Shown: piece after piece, positions 21,490 through 34,099 of the stretch | Numbering within the stretch: the stretch's first letter is position 1 | How the letters are laid out: every line of letters starts with the position of its first letter | NCBI GenBank assembly: GCA_001972305.1 | Contig: BDDD01000171.1 | Span: 108,391 to 172,390, forward strand | Length of the DNA stretch: 64,000 nucleotides | Source: Cephalotus follicularis | Lineage: Eukaryota; Streptophyta; Magnoliopsida; Oxalidales; Cephalotaceae | Direction: 5' to 3' | Made by a program: the position numbers and the translations under genes | The notes under the pieces: generated by a model | The model's database searches: none | What the model was told of the DNA's origin: nothing | What the model saw: only the letters and a program-made list of their open reading frames with translations

Positions 21490-21860
21490 TCCTTCTTCTC
21501 TGACTGTGGTCAGAGGAGGAGGATCAGAGCTGTGAGTCGTGACTCGGGCTGGACTCCTCTGCAGAGCTTTATACTAGCTTTCCCTTGTGCAAATGAGCCG
21601 AGGTTGAAAGTTTTGCTTTTGGCGATCCTCTGACACAAAACATAGTCTGCCTGAACAGAGGATTAAAGCCTGCCCTCTGGTCTGTACCTATTTCTGCTAA
21701 CGGGCCTCGTGTCGCGGGCCGTAATCATTAGCATTTAAGTTGCGTATTGAATACGATTTACACGTGGCATTAACTGAGCGTTTCCCGCCTCTGATTTGAC
21801 GGTCTGTTCCCCAGCCGTTGGATCTGTGTGAGGTGGAGGGCCAGAATCCAAGCTACAAGT

Positions 21861-21870
21861 CTATAAAAGG
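21861..21870 (+). promoter_or_regulatory. TATA box for the antisense gene of element D
   Basis: CTATAAAAGG lies about 205 bases before the plus-strand ATG at 22074, with a pyrimidine-rich leader between. It faces away from the element's own LTR transcription. Confidence 0.6.
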
Positions 21871-22073
21871 TTATATTCTTCTCAAAGCAAACATTTCGCT
21901 CCTTCAACCTCCAATACTCACATCGCCGTTGAGAGCTTTCTAAGTTTGCTGTGCTTTCAGAACCCTATTTCATCACTCTTCATCAAAATCTTTGGTAAGT
22001 TTCTGTCATCTCCTTGCCTTTCTAGGTCGTTCTTAGATTTCTTTAGCAGTTCCTTCTTCTTCATCTTAAGCTT

Positions 22074-24506
22074 ATGGCTAGTCAAGAACAATCCAGTGGG
22101 TCTTCTTCTGCTTCTCCCCTAGCGGTCGAGCCCTTGGCCATGGTGGTTCCTACCGCCGAGAGACCACTTGGTGTTGAAGGTAGCCTAGGGGTTGCGGTGG
22201 GTGACCCTGCTGCCCCTATCGCCGGGGCCAATCCCCCTCCTTCTGAAAGTTGTTTCGGTGTAAGCACCCTCAGTCGTGTTGAGGTGAAAAAACTCTCTGA
22301 GAGGTATAACTTTCCTCGTGGGTTAACGTACTGCCTTCCCTTGGATCCTCGGATGGTTACCATGAGTAGAGAAGGTCTTTTTGTGATCTTCGAAGGGGCA
22401 CTCTCTCATGGTCTGAGGGTTACAATTCCCTCCTTTGCCATCTCAGTGTTAGAAAACTTTAGTCTTCATCCCTCGCTTCTTCAACCTCAGTCTTGGAGCT
22501 TCATAACCGGCTTCCTTGTCAAGTGTATAGAGTCAGAGGTGGACGCGACAGTGAACCTTTTCAAAGAGCTCCATGTCCTCTTGGCCACACCCAAAAAGAG
22601 TGGGTATTTTTTCAAGTCTCGTTCTGGGGTGAAAAAACTTCTTCTCAACCCTACCAAGTCCATAAAAAATTGGAGAAAGAGATATTTTTTGATAAAGGAC
22701 TTCGAAGGGTTCACTCCCTCTCCCTGGTGTGCTTCTCGGGACACGACATCTCTGAACAGGAGATCTCGCCTGACCTCGGCGGAGAAGGTCGGCTTCAATA
22801 AACTCCTGGCCCTTGAGCCAGAGGATGTAAACTCCACCATTCGCGAGGATCGTCTGCTCCAGGCTGGACTGAGCGTGGTCCTCGGACAAGAATCCCGTTC
22901 GGATGGAGCCGAGAAGGATATCTTAGAGGGAGAGGGAGATCAAGATAGTCCTTTGCCCCTAGTGTCTGAGGAAAGCTGTATAAAGCCTTTGTCTCCTCCA
23001 CTCCTTAGTTTAGCGTTATTGTCATTCTTCTTGTATTTTGGATCTCTGACCTTAATCTTTATGTCTCCTTTCAGCTATGGCTCCTCGCCGTGACTTCTCC
23101 GCCATCATGAAGGCTACCGATAAGAGGAAGACCCCTACTGCAGGTGGGCCAAAGCCAAAGGGGAAGACCACCGTAGCTGAGGGGTCAAGGCAGCAGACCA
23201 AGACTCCTCCACCTGTTCGGATGCCTACTGCTGCTACTGAGAAGAGGAAGGAGTCAGGCAAGAGGACTGCAGATGAAACCTCCCCCGTTGACGAGCACAT
23301 TCCTCTGATGAAGAGGAGCAGGAAGGGGAAGGGTGCTGAGGGAGCCAAAAAGGGGAAGGAGGTCGAGGAAGTCGCTGCCCTCGGGGCAAGTTCGCAGGAT
23401 CCAATCATCATACCTCCAACTCGGGAGGCAGAGGACTTGCTGAACGAGTTTGAAGACATGGACTGCACCAAACTGCACCTGAATGCTCCTGGGGTCCCCC
23501 AGGCGGTCAGTCGTCTGGTCTTCTTCCCCTTGGAGATGGAAGCGAGGGAGAAATGGTCCAACGATCAGTTGGTGACCCAATGTCTTCGGAGCAACTTGAG
23601 GGTACGCAATCTTTTCCCCTGTTGCCTTGATTTCTTTTATGTCTTTTCTCTTCACACTTACTGATATATATGCTCCTCTGACAGGCTCTGAACAGCACTC
23701 AACTGCTGGTAGACAACTTCTCTGCCGTTTTAGCCAAGGACAGTGAGCTGAGGGTGAGCATGGCTACATTGGAGGAGACCGCCCGCTCAGCCCAAGCTCA
23801 ACTAAACGAGGTGCTCAAAGTCCAGGAGTCCTTGGTTGAGGAGAAGAAGCAAGCAGTTGAGGATTTGGAGGAGGAGATGGCTGACAGGAAGGAGCTGGAG
23901 GCAGAGCTGGATCACACCAGGAAGAAGTGCCTTGACCTAGAGGCAAAACTTGATTGCTAGCAGAGGAAGGATCAGGAACAGCTGAGGAGGGAATGGCACA
24001 GGGTCGTGGCAGACTTCAAATCCTTGGACGAGTTCAAGGAGCTGATGAGATCCTCCGTGGAGGAGTTCAAAGCCTCGGACGAGTTCGAGGAGGCAGTGTT
24101 TGAGGAAGCAGCCGAGTACTTCCGCCGGGGCTTCTATGCCTGCAGGAACTGGATCTCCTCCACGCGTCCTAACGTCCCACTGGATGGAGTGGTGTACGGT
24201 CCCTCTGCCAAAACATTCGACTTCTATCCAAAGGGAATTGATGCGGAGGAAGAGAAGCTCCGTCTTGAATTGGAGGAGGGAGTCTCGTCTGCCATGGTGG
24301 ACGAGCTGTCGATTCCAGGTTCACCAGACTTGGTTATTCTTCCTGTGGATCCTGCCTTGACCTCGGACCCTGCGCTAGACCCCCCTGCTATTCCTTCTTC
24401 ATCGGCTCCAGTGGACCCCTCTTCTGGGTTTGAAGCTCATCCTCTGCCTTCCGTTGAAGCCTTCTTCGCTCCACCTCCCGAGCACGAAGATCCTCCTGAG
24501 CCCTAG
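22074..24506 (+). pseudogene. Antisense gene of element D (putative gypsy-type transposon domain, PF04195-like)
   Basis: The plus-strand gene starts MASQEQSSGSSSASPLAVEP and has a conserved block LSERYNFPRGLTYCLPLDPR, ALSHGLRVTIPSFAISVL, QPQSWSFITGFLVKC, KSGYFFKSRSG, matching the domain listed as putative gypsy type transposon. A basic Lys/Arg/Pro/Thr region (about 23090-23350), a coiled-coil region (LEETARSAQAQLNEVLKVQE, about 23760-23960) and an acidic, Pro-rich tail follow. GT...AG intron-like borders lie at about 22978-23072 and 23603-23685, in keeping with the spliced extra ORFs known in Tat elements. Function is unknown. It is part of the fossil element and not expected to be intact. 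Confidence 0.75.
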
Positions 24507-24568
24507 TTTTTCATTTGTTTTTATCTTGTAATAGTCTTTCAACGGACTTGTAATTCCTTTACCTTATA

Positions 24569-24574
24569 AATAAA
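24569..24574 (+). terminator. Poly(A) signal of the antisense gene
   Basis: AATAAA about 65 bases after the end of the plus-strand coding region (24506), within ACCTTATAAATAAAGAAAGA. Confidence 0.55.
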
Positions 24575-24653
24575 GAAAGACTTTTTGCATTCTCTGATTT
24601 CGCTTTTAATTAACTTTCTGCATTGTGTGGTTGATCTCAGCATGTATGCATAT

Positions 24654-25950
24654 TGTTGAGTCACAATCATGGGAAGATTGTTGAGTCTCAATCATATGTT
24701 TTAATGATTACAAATTTGCATTTAACAAGTTTACTTGATGTGCAAGATATTACAAAGTTCAATACCAAGGCAAAACTAATCTGCAGCAAAAGACATTGAT
24801 CTTCCAAAAATGACATCGACGTCCGTACAAAAGAAGTCGATCCCTTTCAAGAAGACATCGACGTCTTTAGTGCCCAAAGTTACAGGATAAATTCTGGTAA
24901 AGACATCGATCCATACAAGCAAAGACATCGACGTCCGTACCAAAGAAGTCGATCCCCTTCCTAAGACATCGACGTCTTTCTAGACCAATATGCCAAGGCC
25001 AGAAAAGACATCGACCCTAGAAGAAGAAGTCGACGTGATGTTCATATACTCAAAGCCTGGACATTTCCCAGAAATGACATCGACGTCTTTTTAAATGGAT
25101 TGACCCGGGAAACACGGAACGGCTACTTGGCGCACTTTCAACGGCTAGGAACAGTCAAAGACATCGATGCCTTTATGAAGACATCGACGTCTTTCTACCA
25201 GCAGAGACCAAAAACAAGGCTGCATCAACATATTTTTATATCCAATATGCCCAAGACTTTTGCAACGGCTATAATCTGAATGAAGCTATAAATAGAGGCC
25301 AAGAAACAAAAACATATATATAAGAGAGAAGAAATTTGATCATCTAACATCCAAGCTCAAACTTGCACATCTACATCAAGCTTTTGTTTACACTTTTATA
25401 TCCAACCTTTGAGAGGTTACTTGTAAACACATATTATCTTTACAATTCATTCATTGTAAAAGAGGGGAGTGAACCCTTGTAAGGTGTTTGTTTGATTTGC
25501 ACCCGGAACCCAAAATCAAGTGTAAGGTGGTTTCTTTGATTTGCACCCGTAAGCCGAAAATCAAAGGTTGCTAGTGGTACCTAGTGGAATCTCAAGGGGT
25601 TCTTGAGAAAGTGGATGTAGGCACGGATTTGCCGAACCACTATAAATTCGTTTGCACACTCTCTAACTCTTATCTCTTTATTTACTATTGCATTACTTGT
25701 TCTTGTGTACTTGTTTATGTTCATTGCTTAATTTGTATTTTCCGCATACATTATTTAAGGTTGCCATATAGGCCACACACATTGTTTTCTCATATATGTT
25801 AACAATTCCCTTAGGAACTCTAACTCTGCCCAAGTTACTGACTTCTTGAAGAAGCGAACACTTAAGTTTAGTAGTCCTCGTGGGACACCTCATCCCAAAA
25901 GTGCTTAAGTAATTATAACTTGCCTTCATAGATTCTATTGCATTTACAGA
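24654..25950 (+). mobile_element. Element M: copia-like LTR inserted in element D (ends approximate)
   Basis: Starts near TGTTGAGTCACAATC. It has a TATAAATAGAGG promoter at about 25288 and the box GTGGATGTAGGC (25611-25622) with TTGCCGAACCACTATAAATT after it, as in LTRs of long-LTR copia elements. D-type sequence resumes by about 25960. No coding part is seen, so it is a solo or truncated LTR. The outer ends and a target duplication could not be fixed. Confidence 0.6.
24805..25195 (+). repeat. Array of GACATCGACGTC-type motifs
   Basis: About a dozen irregularly spaced copies of GACATCGACGTCTTT, GACATCGACGTCCGT or AAGTCGATCCC in the U3-like part of element M. Spacing varies between about 20 and 60 bases, so it is not a simple tandem repeat. 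Confidence 0.85.
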
Positions 25951-26529
25951 CTAAGTTCTTGGTCTCCTCGGACAAGTTCCTATGGGTTTGCCGAGTAGAG
26001 TATCGTCTGACCTATTAGGTTTCTAGGACAGGTCGGCTGAGCTTGCAGTCCATATAGGGACACTTATATTAAAGTGCTTAGTCCGACGAGCTTGATCGTT
26101 GCGAGTTCCCATGGCTTTGCCTTTCAAGTCACGATTTTAGGTCTGGTTTGACAAGTTCCCATGGTATTGCCAATCAGAGTTTGCTCCCTGGGGAGTCTTA
26201 GTGCTTCCTTGGAAGTCTTTGAATGATCCTCAGAAAGAGGCTTTAGGGTGCTCCTCGGAAGGAGGCTTTTGGGGTGCTCCTCGGAAGGAGTCTTTAGTCT
26301 GTCCGAGACCTCGGATTCTCTTCGCTTTCTCTTGGGGGGTCAAGCACACTTAGAGCAAAAACTGAGTGAGTTGATCGGTGGCTGTTCAGAGGTTTGAGGA
26401 CATGAACATTGGACCTCCGGTCCCTTGCAAACTTGAAAATATAATATAGAACACAAGTTTTGAAAATTTTTTCTGTCATTGATATCTGAATTTGTACAAC
26501 TTACATTCATTGATAATACTTCCTCAGAT

Positions 26530-29500
26530 GCTCGGCATTCCAAGCTCTGGCAATCTCCCTACCTCTAAAGTTTCAAGTTTGAATGTTCCTGGGCGGAGGA
26601 CCCTCTTGATCTTGTATGGTCCTTCCCAGGCAGGGGCACGTTTTCCTCTGGTACCGGTGGGGTCCGCAATGGCTGAGTTGCGAAGGACTAGATCTCCTTG
26701 TCTTAGTGGTCTGGGGCTCACCGTTTTATTATAGTAGCGGCTCACCCTCTGCTGGTAGGCTGCAATTCTGATCGCAGCCTTATCTCTTAGTTTCTCCACT
26801 AGATCGAGGATGCATCTGAGACCTTCTTCATTATTGTCTTCAGTGAAATGTTCAACCCTTGGCGATTGTACTCCAATCTCCACCGGTATCATAGCCTCTG
26901 CCCAAAACATAGATTGTATGGTGATTCGCCGGTTGTAGTCCGAGAAGTTGTTCTGTATGCCCATAGGACGCTTGGTAGCTCCTCCGTCCATCTTCCTTTG
27001 TTATCTTCTAAGCACTTCTTCAGGCCCGAGATGATTTCTCTGTTGATCACCTTGGCTTGACCATTGCTTTGGCGATAGGCTACTGAGGCAAACCTATGTT
27101 CTATCCTCCACTCTTTGCAAAAGTCACGGAAGGCTTGGCAATCAAACTGCTTACCATTGTCTGTGACAATTGTCCTCGGGACTCCGAATCTACAGATGAT
27201 TGACTTCCATAAGAAGCTCTCTGTGTTCTTCTCTGCAATTGTTGCCAGAGGTTCTGCTTCCACCCACTTAGTGAAGTAATCTACTGGTACAATGAGAAAC
27301 TTCCTCTGGCCTGTCGCCATAGGTAATGGTCCGACGAAGTCCATTTCCCATTGTGCAAAGGGCCATGGGGCTGTGATAGACGTCAAAGGTTGAGAAGGTC
27401 TTCTGCTTATGTTTGCATTCCTCTGGCACTTAGCATCTTGATGCATAGTCGGCCAATAGTATCCTTGCCTCAATAGCTTATGAGATAATGATCTGCCCCC
27501 TGTGTGGTTGCCACAAATTCCTTCATGGACCTCCCTCAGAGCATAATCGGCCTATAGGGGGGTCATACACCTTAGCCAAGGAAAAGAGAAAGACCTTTTA
27601 TAGAGGATCCCATCTCGGAGTTGGAATCTGTTTGCTCTATAGACCAGCTTCCTCGCCTCCACGGGGTCCTCGGGTAGGATTCTATTCCTCAGCCAATTAA
27701 TAAAGGGAGTCATCCAGTTTGGCTCCTGGGGTACATCTATGTCCATCACATCTGCTTCAGAGATGGTAGGCTTGTCCAGGTAGTCTACTAGCACGGTTTG
27801 ACTTTTCTGTAGCTCCTTCGTCGTTGCTAGTTTTGATAACTGGTCTGCTCGGGCGTTCTCGGCTCTGGGTACTTTCAAAACTTTTAGGAACTTAAAAGCT
27901 GACTTCATACTCTGGAAATGGGACAAGTATTTCAGCATTGTGTCTTCTCGGGCTTCATACTCTCCATTTGCTAGACCAACCACTAGCTGAGAATCACTGG
28001 AGGCCTCTATCTTCTGCACCTCCAAGTGCTTTGCGATCGTCAGCCCAGCTATCAAAGCTTCCCACTCAGCTTCGTTGTTTGTAGCTCTAAATTTGAACCT
28101 CAGAGCGTACTCCAACGTCTAACCATCTGGGCTTGTCAATACCAACCCCGCTCCACTGCCAATGATGCAGGAAGACCCATCCACTGACAATTTCCATATC
28201 CCCTTCTCACTCTCGGAAGGGTTCTCCTCCATACATTCCATAGGTGTATTATCTCCAACAAAGTTGGCCAGTACCTGTGATTTGATTGCTTGTCTGGCTT
28301 CGAACTTCACATCATACTCGCCTAGCTCGACTGACCACTTGATTAACCTGCCTGAGGTGTCAGGCTTGGCAAGAACTTGTTTGAGTGGTTTGTCAGTCAG
28401 AACCTTGATTGTATGGGCTTAGAAATATGGCCTCAATATTCTGGCCGAGATGATCAATGCATAGGCAAACTTCTCCACCTCTGGGTACCTCCCCTCGGCA
28501 TCGTTCAGAGCCTTGCTCACGTAGTATACTGGTTTTTGAACTTTTTCCTCTTCTCTAACTAGCACCGCACTCACTGCGCCCGAGGTGGCCGCAAGGTACA
28601 AATACAAGTCTTCCCCATCCTTAGGTTTTGAGATCAAAGGAGGGGAAGCCATGTATTCCTTCAACTTGTTGAAGGCTGCTTGACAGTCGATTGACCAAGA
28701 AAATCCCTTGGGATCTCTAAGTATTTTGAAGAAGGGAAGGCACTTCTCTACTAACTTTGACACAAACCTGCTCAGGGCTGCAATTCTCCCATTTAATCTT
28801 TGTACGTCCCTGATGGTTTGAGGAGGCCTCATGCTTTGAATTATCGAGATCTTCTCTGGGTTGGCCTCTATTCCTCTGCTAGAAACCATGAATCCGAGGA
28901 ACTTTCCAGAGGTGACCCCAAATGTGCACTTGGATGGATTGAGTTTCATGTTGTACCTCCTCAGCACCTCAAACGTTTCCTCCAAGTCTTTTATGTGGGG
29001 GCTCCTGGCTGGGGTCTTGACGAGCATGTCGTCGATGTAGACCTCCATATTTTTCCTAATTTGAGGCTCAAAGATTTTGTTCACCAGACGTTGGTAGGTG
29101 GCCCCTACATTCTTCAAGTCAAATGGCATAACCTTGTAGCAATACATTCCTCGGTCCGTGATGAATGCTGTCTTGTTCTCGTCAGGCTTGTACATGAGAA
29201 TTTGATTATATCCCGAGTAGGCGTCCAAGAAGCTTAACATTCTGTAACCCGAGGTTGCATCCACCAACTGGTCTATATTTGGGAGAGGGAAGTGATCCTT
29301 TGGACAAGCTTTGTTGAGGTCTGTGAAGTCGATGCACATCCTCCACTTGCCATTTGCTTTTTTGACTAGCACTGGGTTCGCCAACCAGTCTGAGTAGTGT
29401 ACTTCTTTTATGAACCCTGCCTGCAATAGCTTGCTCACCTCTTCTGCTATTGCCTGCTGCCTCTCTAGAGAAAAGTTCCTCTTCTTTTGCCTGGTCGGAG

Positions 29501-30310
29501 GCCTCATTGGGTCCACGCTTAGTTTGTGAACCATGACACTTGGGCTGATCCCAGGGACCTCCTCTGCTGACCAGGCAAACACGTCTTTGTTATTTTGGAG
29601 GAATGTTATTAATTCCCCCTTCTCCACCTCTCCGAGCTGTGAGCCAACTTGGAAGACTTGTTCAGTGTTGCCCTCATGCAAGGGCACTTGGAGCACGTCC
29701 TCAACAGGCTGGGGACGCTCAGGTTCCATGTCTCCCCTAAGCTCCACATTTGCTATAGGAAGCACCTTGTCTTTCCCCTTGTCCATGATGGCAGTTTTGT
29801 AGCACTGCCTTGCTACCTGTTGATCTCCTCTGACCTCCCCCACGCCAAACCTCGTGGGGAACTTCATCAACAAGTGTCTCGTGCACACTATTGACTCCAA
29901 TAGGTTGAGCCCTGGTCGCCCTATTATTGCATTATACGGGCTTGGGGTATCAACCACCAGGAATGTCATCTCTACCTGAGTTTCATGGGGGGCCGTGCTT
30001 GCAACCATGGACAGGTCGATGGATCCTATAGGATGGACCATCTCACCCACGAAGCCAACCAATGGGGTCTTTACAGGCTTGAGCTAGTCTACCGGTATCC
30101 TCAGCTGATCAAATGCATGTTTGTATAGGATATCGACCGAGCTTCCACTGTCAATGAGAATCCTCTTCATAGTGAAGAGAGACACTTGGAGAGTTACCAC
30201 CACCGGGTCATCATAAGGGAGTCGTACTCCCTCATAGTCCGCCTTCGAGAAGGAAATCGCCTCCTCATATCCACCTGTTCTCAGCCTTTTGCCGTGATGG
30301 ACTTGCTGCA
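26530..30310 (-). pseudogene. Element D pol remnant (PR, RT, RNase H, archaeal RNase H, integrase)
   Basis: Protease region with LIDSGSSVDILY (about 30170) and IIGRPGLN (about 29920). RT about 29420-29010 (CIDFTDLNKACPKDHFPLPN, MEVYIDDMLVK). RNase H about 28670-28310. Second, archaeal-type RNase H about 28190-27830 (VDGSS, GAGLVLTSPDG, NNEAEWEALIAGL, SDSQLVVG, RADQLSKLA). Integrase about 27560-26540 with WEMDFVGPLP, FGVPRTIVTDNG and a C-terminal WEGPYKIKRVL block. It encodes the enzymes for replication and integration of a Tat element and is broken in several places. Confidence 0.9.
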
Positions 30311-30389
30311 CAGCAAGGGACTGTCTCCCGTAGGCTTTTCTCGCGTTTTTATGGTCGCCACCAGACGCGACCCCCCCAGAGATGGTGTG

Positions 30390-32132
30390 GATGACACCTC
30401 TGGGTTCTTACTGCTGCTGCTCCTCTTGCTGCCGAGGAGCCTCTTCTTTTCGTTGCTCCCTTCTTCCTTGGGGAGCATCTCTGTCAACATACTTGCGCGG
30501 GTACCCCTTCCGAATCAGATCTTCGATCAGATTCTTCAACTGCCTGCACTCCTCAGTGTCGTGACCATGGTCACGGTGGTAGCGGCGGTATTTTTCCGTA
30601 TTCCTCTTCTCGACAGGTGACCCCATCTTCTCTGGCCACTGTATAGGGACCTTGTCTTGTTCTACAACAAGTATTCTGGTGCGTGTGTCCAGGAGGGGGG
30701 CAAAGTGGTTGTAGGACGGGATCGGTGCCCCTCGTCTGGATGAGCCCTCTCGTCTGGAGAGTTTGTGTCTGAGGTCTTGTTTGGACAAGTCTAGCCTCTC
30801 CTTCCTCTTCTCTCTCCTCTCGGGAGCGTTTCGTGAATGCCCCCCTTTCTCCTCCAGATGGCCCGACCAGGGCGTCTTTTGTTTCCTGGCTGCCATCTCT
30901 TCCTTGGCATTAACATATCGTTATGCTCTCCTCAGCAGGTCTACCATGTCCTTGGCCGGTTTCTTCAAAAGAGAGAAAGTGAAGGATGAGTTGCTCCTCA
31001 GCCCGTTATTCAAGGCTGCCAGTGCAAAGGATGGCTCCAGATCCTTCACTGTGAGAGACTCCCTGTTGAATCAGGTGAGGTAATCTCTCGGCGACTCATC
31101 TTTGCCCTGCACCACATTAATCAGGTGGGTAGAGTTCCTCCTCTGCGTGGTGCTGTTGAGGAACTTAGTTACGAACAGTTCTGTAAACTGATCGAAGTTC
31201 TCCACCGAATTCTTTGCCAAGGTGAAATACCATGACTGGGCAGCTCCAGTCAGTGTCGCTGGGAATCCTCAGCAAAGTGTAGCGTCCGAGGCTTGGTACA
31301 TCCACATGGCTTGAATGTAAGAGCGCACAAGTTGGATGGGGTCCGTGGACCCGTCATATTTGTCAAGGCTTGGGAAGCGAAATCTGCTAGGAACACCCTC
31401 TGCCATGATCTCGGATGTGAAGGGGTGGGCGCTGATGTTATGCACCTTGGAAATATGTCCTCTCCCCTGATATGTTCGTCGGAACTTTCTTTCCAGCTCA
31501 GCAAGCTTTCTATTCATCTCTTGCTCCACATCTTCTATGTTCCTAGCCCTGCTAGAAACACGTGACCCTCCAGCCACCGTAGCTGAGGGGTTGACCCTGC
31601 TTCCTCGTGCCGTGCTAGCTCTGCACGGGGTATCAGAGCGCACTTGTGCCTCCTCTACTCCTCTGGCTTCCTCCCGAGGATCTATATCCATGGTCTGGTA
31701 TTCAGGGCGCGTCCTCCTGGGATCGTTGGGCTGATCTTGGGCGGTCGAGGACTCTGCCCTCTGAGACGCATTGATCTCAGGTCTCCTCCCCAGGGGAATA
31801 TTATCCCCTGACCGCCTTGGGGGTAGCCGGTCTCCCCTCAACGGGTTTCGCCTGATGCCTCGTGGGATCCATGTCTCCACCCCTGGTCTGCTGGGACCGA
31901 AAACTCCTCGGACCACTTACGGGATAGGCCCAACTTGCTACTGTTGGTTGGCCAGAGTAGTGACCAACAAATCGGTGATACGCTCCATTCCCTAGAGGAG
32001 TTGATTGAGCTACTCCCCTGTGACGGGAGCTTGTTCTTGGGCTACCGTTAGGACGGCTTCTGGAAGAGGAGCTGTGCCCTCCTGTTGTTGACTGCCTATG
32101 GCTCCAAGTTGGTTGTTCTTTCTCGGAGGCAT
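30390..32132 (-). pseudogene. Element D gag remnant
   Basis: Begins near 32132 with a Met in MPPRKN-type sequence. The capsid-type block is at about 31260-31420 (FRFPSLDKYDGSTDP, YIQAMWMYQ) and the C-terminal block YRRYHRDHGHDTEECRQLKN at about 30530-30590 is characteristic of Tat gag. It would form the particle and is broken. Confidence 0.85.
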
Positions 32133-32158
32133 GATTATTGATAGCTTTTTGCTGCGTT

Positions 32159-32176
32159 TCCCACAAACGGCGCCAA
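32159..32176 (-). other. Primer-binding site of element D
   Basis: The minus strand TGGCGCCGTTTGTGGGAA starts two bases after the 5' LTR end, a primer-binding site common in plant Ty3/gypsy elements of this kind. Confidence 0.8.
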
Positions 32177-32177
32177 C

Positions 32178-33181
32178 TGTTGATGCAGAAATTCTTCTTA
32201 CAACAGTACCCCACGTGTAAGAGCTTGATTTGTTTAGGGAAACACGGTATCAATGCTCCGAGATGAAGGTAGAAGATGGCTGTGAATGTTTTCCCTGCAC
32301 AGAAGAGCAAACACGTTGAAGGTCCAGGAGGTTGTTCTCCCAGGGACACTCCGACGCTCAAGTTAGGCCTTCGCACAGAGAAAACAAGACTCTTTAGAGA
32401 ATAAAAATGGCTGACCTTTGTTCTGACTGTTGAACTAGTATTTATAGTGCTGGAGTGTAACTATTTGAGCGTGAAATGAGGAGGTGATAGCTGTCCCCTA
32501 AGGAAATGCCGAGGATCTCGGTCATTTCCCTTGATCTCTGCCTAATATGTTGTCACTTTCCTTGTAGATAGTTCATTATACAACTACTTCCTTATTTGGA
32601 TGAAGGTGAATCCCAGGAAATCAGGCAGATTTCATGGCCTTATCCCATAAACGAAGAGGAGGTCCTCTGCAACAGGGCTGCCGAGGGGGTGAACCATGGT
32701 ACTGTTGCCGAGGTGATGGGCCTCTTGCTTCCCTTTTGCTCCAAGGTCTTCAGCTTCTGGTGCTTCCTTAGTGGCGTATGCTTAGGACGCCGGGTCCTCT
32801 GCCATTCTACCGAGGATGAGGTCTCTTTGGATACCACTGAGGAGAAGGTCCTCAGCGTGTGTGCAGTGGGGTACGTCCTCTGCTATGTATCCAATCGACA
32901 CCTCCTCGGATAGAGAAGGTCCTCGGCACTGGTGCCTTGAAGGAGGTCCTCGACACTGGTGCCTCAGCGTGGGCTCCTCAGGAAAAAAAGGGGTCCTCGG
33001 CTCTGGAGCCGAGGAGGACGCCCTCTGCCACGTAAGTGCTCCTCGGCTCCGAGGTTAGGGGAGGGTCTCCTCATCTGCTCCTCGGCCGTGCTCTTCATGA
33101 GCTTCAAGATCCTTTGGACAATTGGCTGAATCCGTGGAGAACACGTGTCCTTCTTAGTATAAATAGATTTTTCCCATATCA
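32178..33181 (-). repeat. 5' LTR of element D
   Basis: 1004 bp, minus strand TGATATGGGAAAAATC to GCATCAACA. Near-identical to 20473-21475. Flanked outside by GAATT (33182-33186). Confidence 0.92.
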
Positions 33182-33186
33182 GAATT

Positions 33187-33421
33187 AAAAAATAGATCTA
33201 TATAATAACCAAACTATATAAATTGGATTAATTAAAAATCAAATTGATACTTTTTCCTAACATAAATAAATAAATTAGATGTTGATTTAAACACCTACAC
33301 ATAAAAATATTGAATTTTTTAGACAAAAGTATCAATTTGGTCATCAATTGATCCAAATTCAAGACCCAAATCGATAGTTTTGGTCATCGATTTTTTTAGG
33401 CAAAAATATTAAATTTTTTTA
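33187..33421. repeat. AT-rich stretch with a degenerate short repeat
   Basis: No gene. Repeats a theme like AAAAATATCAATTTGGTC at about 33315-33420, which continues on the far side of solo LTR I at 36662-36690. It is the older landing site into which D and I inserted. Confidence 0.55.
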
Positions 33422-34099
33422 TGTAATATCTGGAATTTTATAATATAAAAGAATGGCCATTGGGTTGACAATATTTCCTTTGGGCTAGGCCGAGTATTGG
33501 GCCGAAATTATATAAAGGAGAAATTAGGCTTAATTGGTATTAATATTATTATTTGTATTGGAATTGGATTTAAGGAATAAATGATGTTGGGCCAAACTTT
33601 GTATTATTGAGGAAACATGTGCTGGGCTGAAATTATTGAAGGAATGATTTGGGCTATATGAAATTCAAAGAGAAAATGGCGAAAGAAATGTTGAGCCGAC
33701 TCCCTTGGCCCTCAACCCACAATTGTGAGAAGAAAACAGTGAAAATGTGTAGGGAATTCTAGAGAATTCCACTGGTAGCTATAAATAGAGAAGTAGTGAG
33801 AGTGGGATGGACTATTGGTAAATTGGGAGAGAAAGGACAAGGAAAGCTACCAGTGAATGAGCAAGGAAGGAGAGGAAGCTCAACTGAAGGCAAGAAAAAG
33901 GGAAAGCATCAGACTCCAGGGGATTTTGAGGTAGGATCTACTTCCTACTCAGTGCTTTCATTTCTACTGTGAAATGTTAGAAATGCTATGTTAATGATGA
34001 ATGCAAGTGCTTGTTAAATGTTAGAATGATAGGAGGACTGAGATGGGTCCTCTGCAATTGATAAATTAGAAACCACTATGCAAACAGTGGAAGGAGTAA

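Larger units (their letters stand above)
20473..33181 (-). mobile_element. Element D: full-length Tat-lineage Ty3/gypsy retrotransposon
   Basis: Two LTRs of about 1003 bp (32178-33181 and 20473-21475), TG...CA ends and GAATT duplications. Inside, on the minus strand: primer-binding site, gag, protease, RT, RNase H, a second archaeal-type RNase H, integrase, then a long 3' region and polypurine tract. RT before integrase defines Ty3/gypsy; the second RNase H and long 3' region define the Tat group (Retand/Ogre/TatI-III kin). A plus-strand gene lies in the 3' region. By eye the LTRs differ by roughly 3-5%, mostly transitions, suggesting an age of about one to two million years at commonly used plant rates. 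The coding part has roughly five to ten breaks. A foreign LTR is inserted at about 24654-25950. Confidence 0.93.

Noticed and set aside
29533-30620. Several plus-strand frames opposite element D's protease and gag
   Set aside because: They are shadows of the minus-strand gag-pol, unlike the 22074-24506 gene, which has a domain, a promoter and introns of its own.
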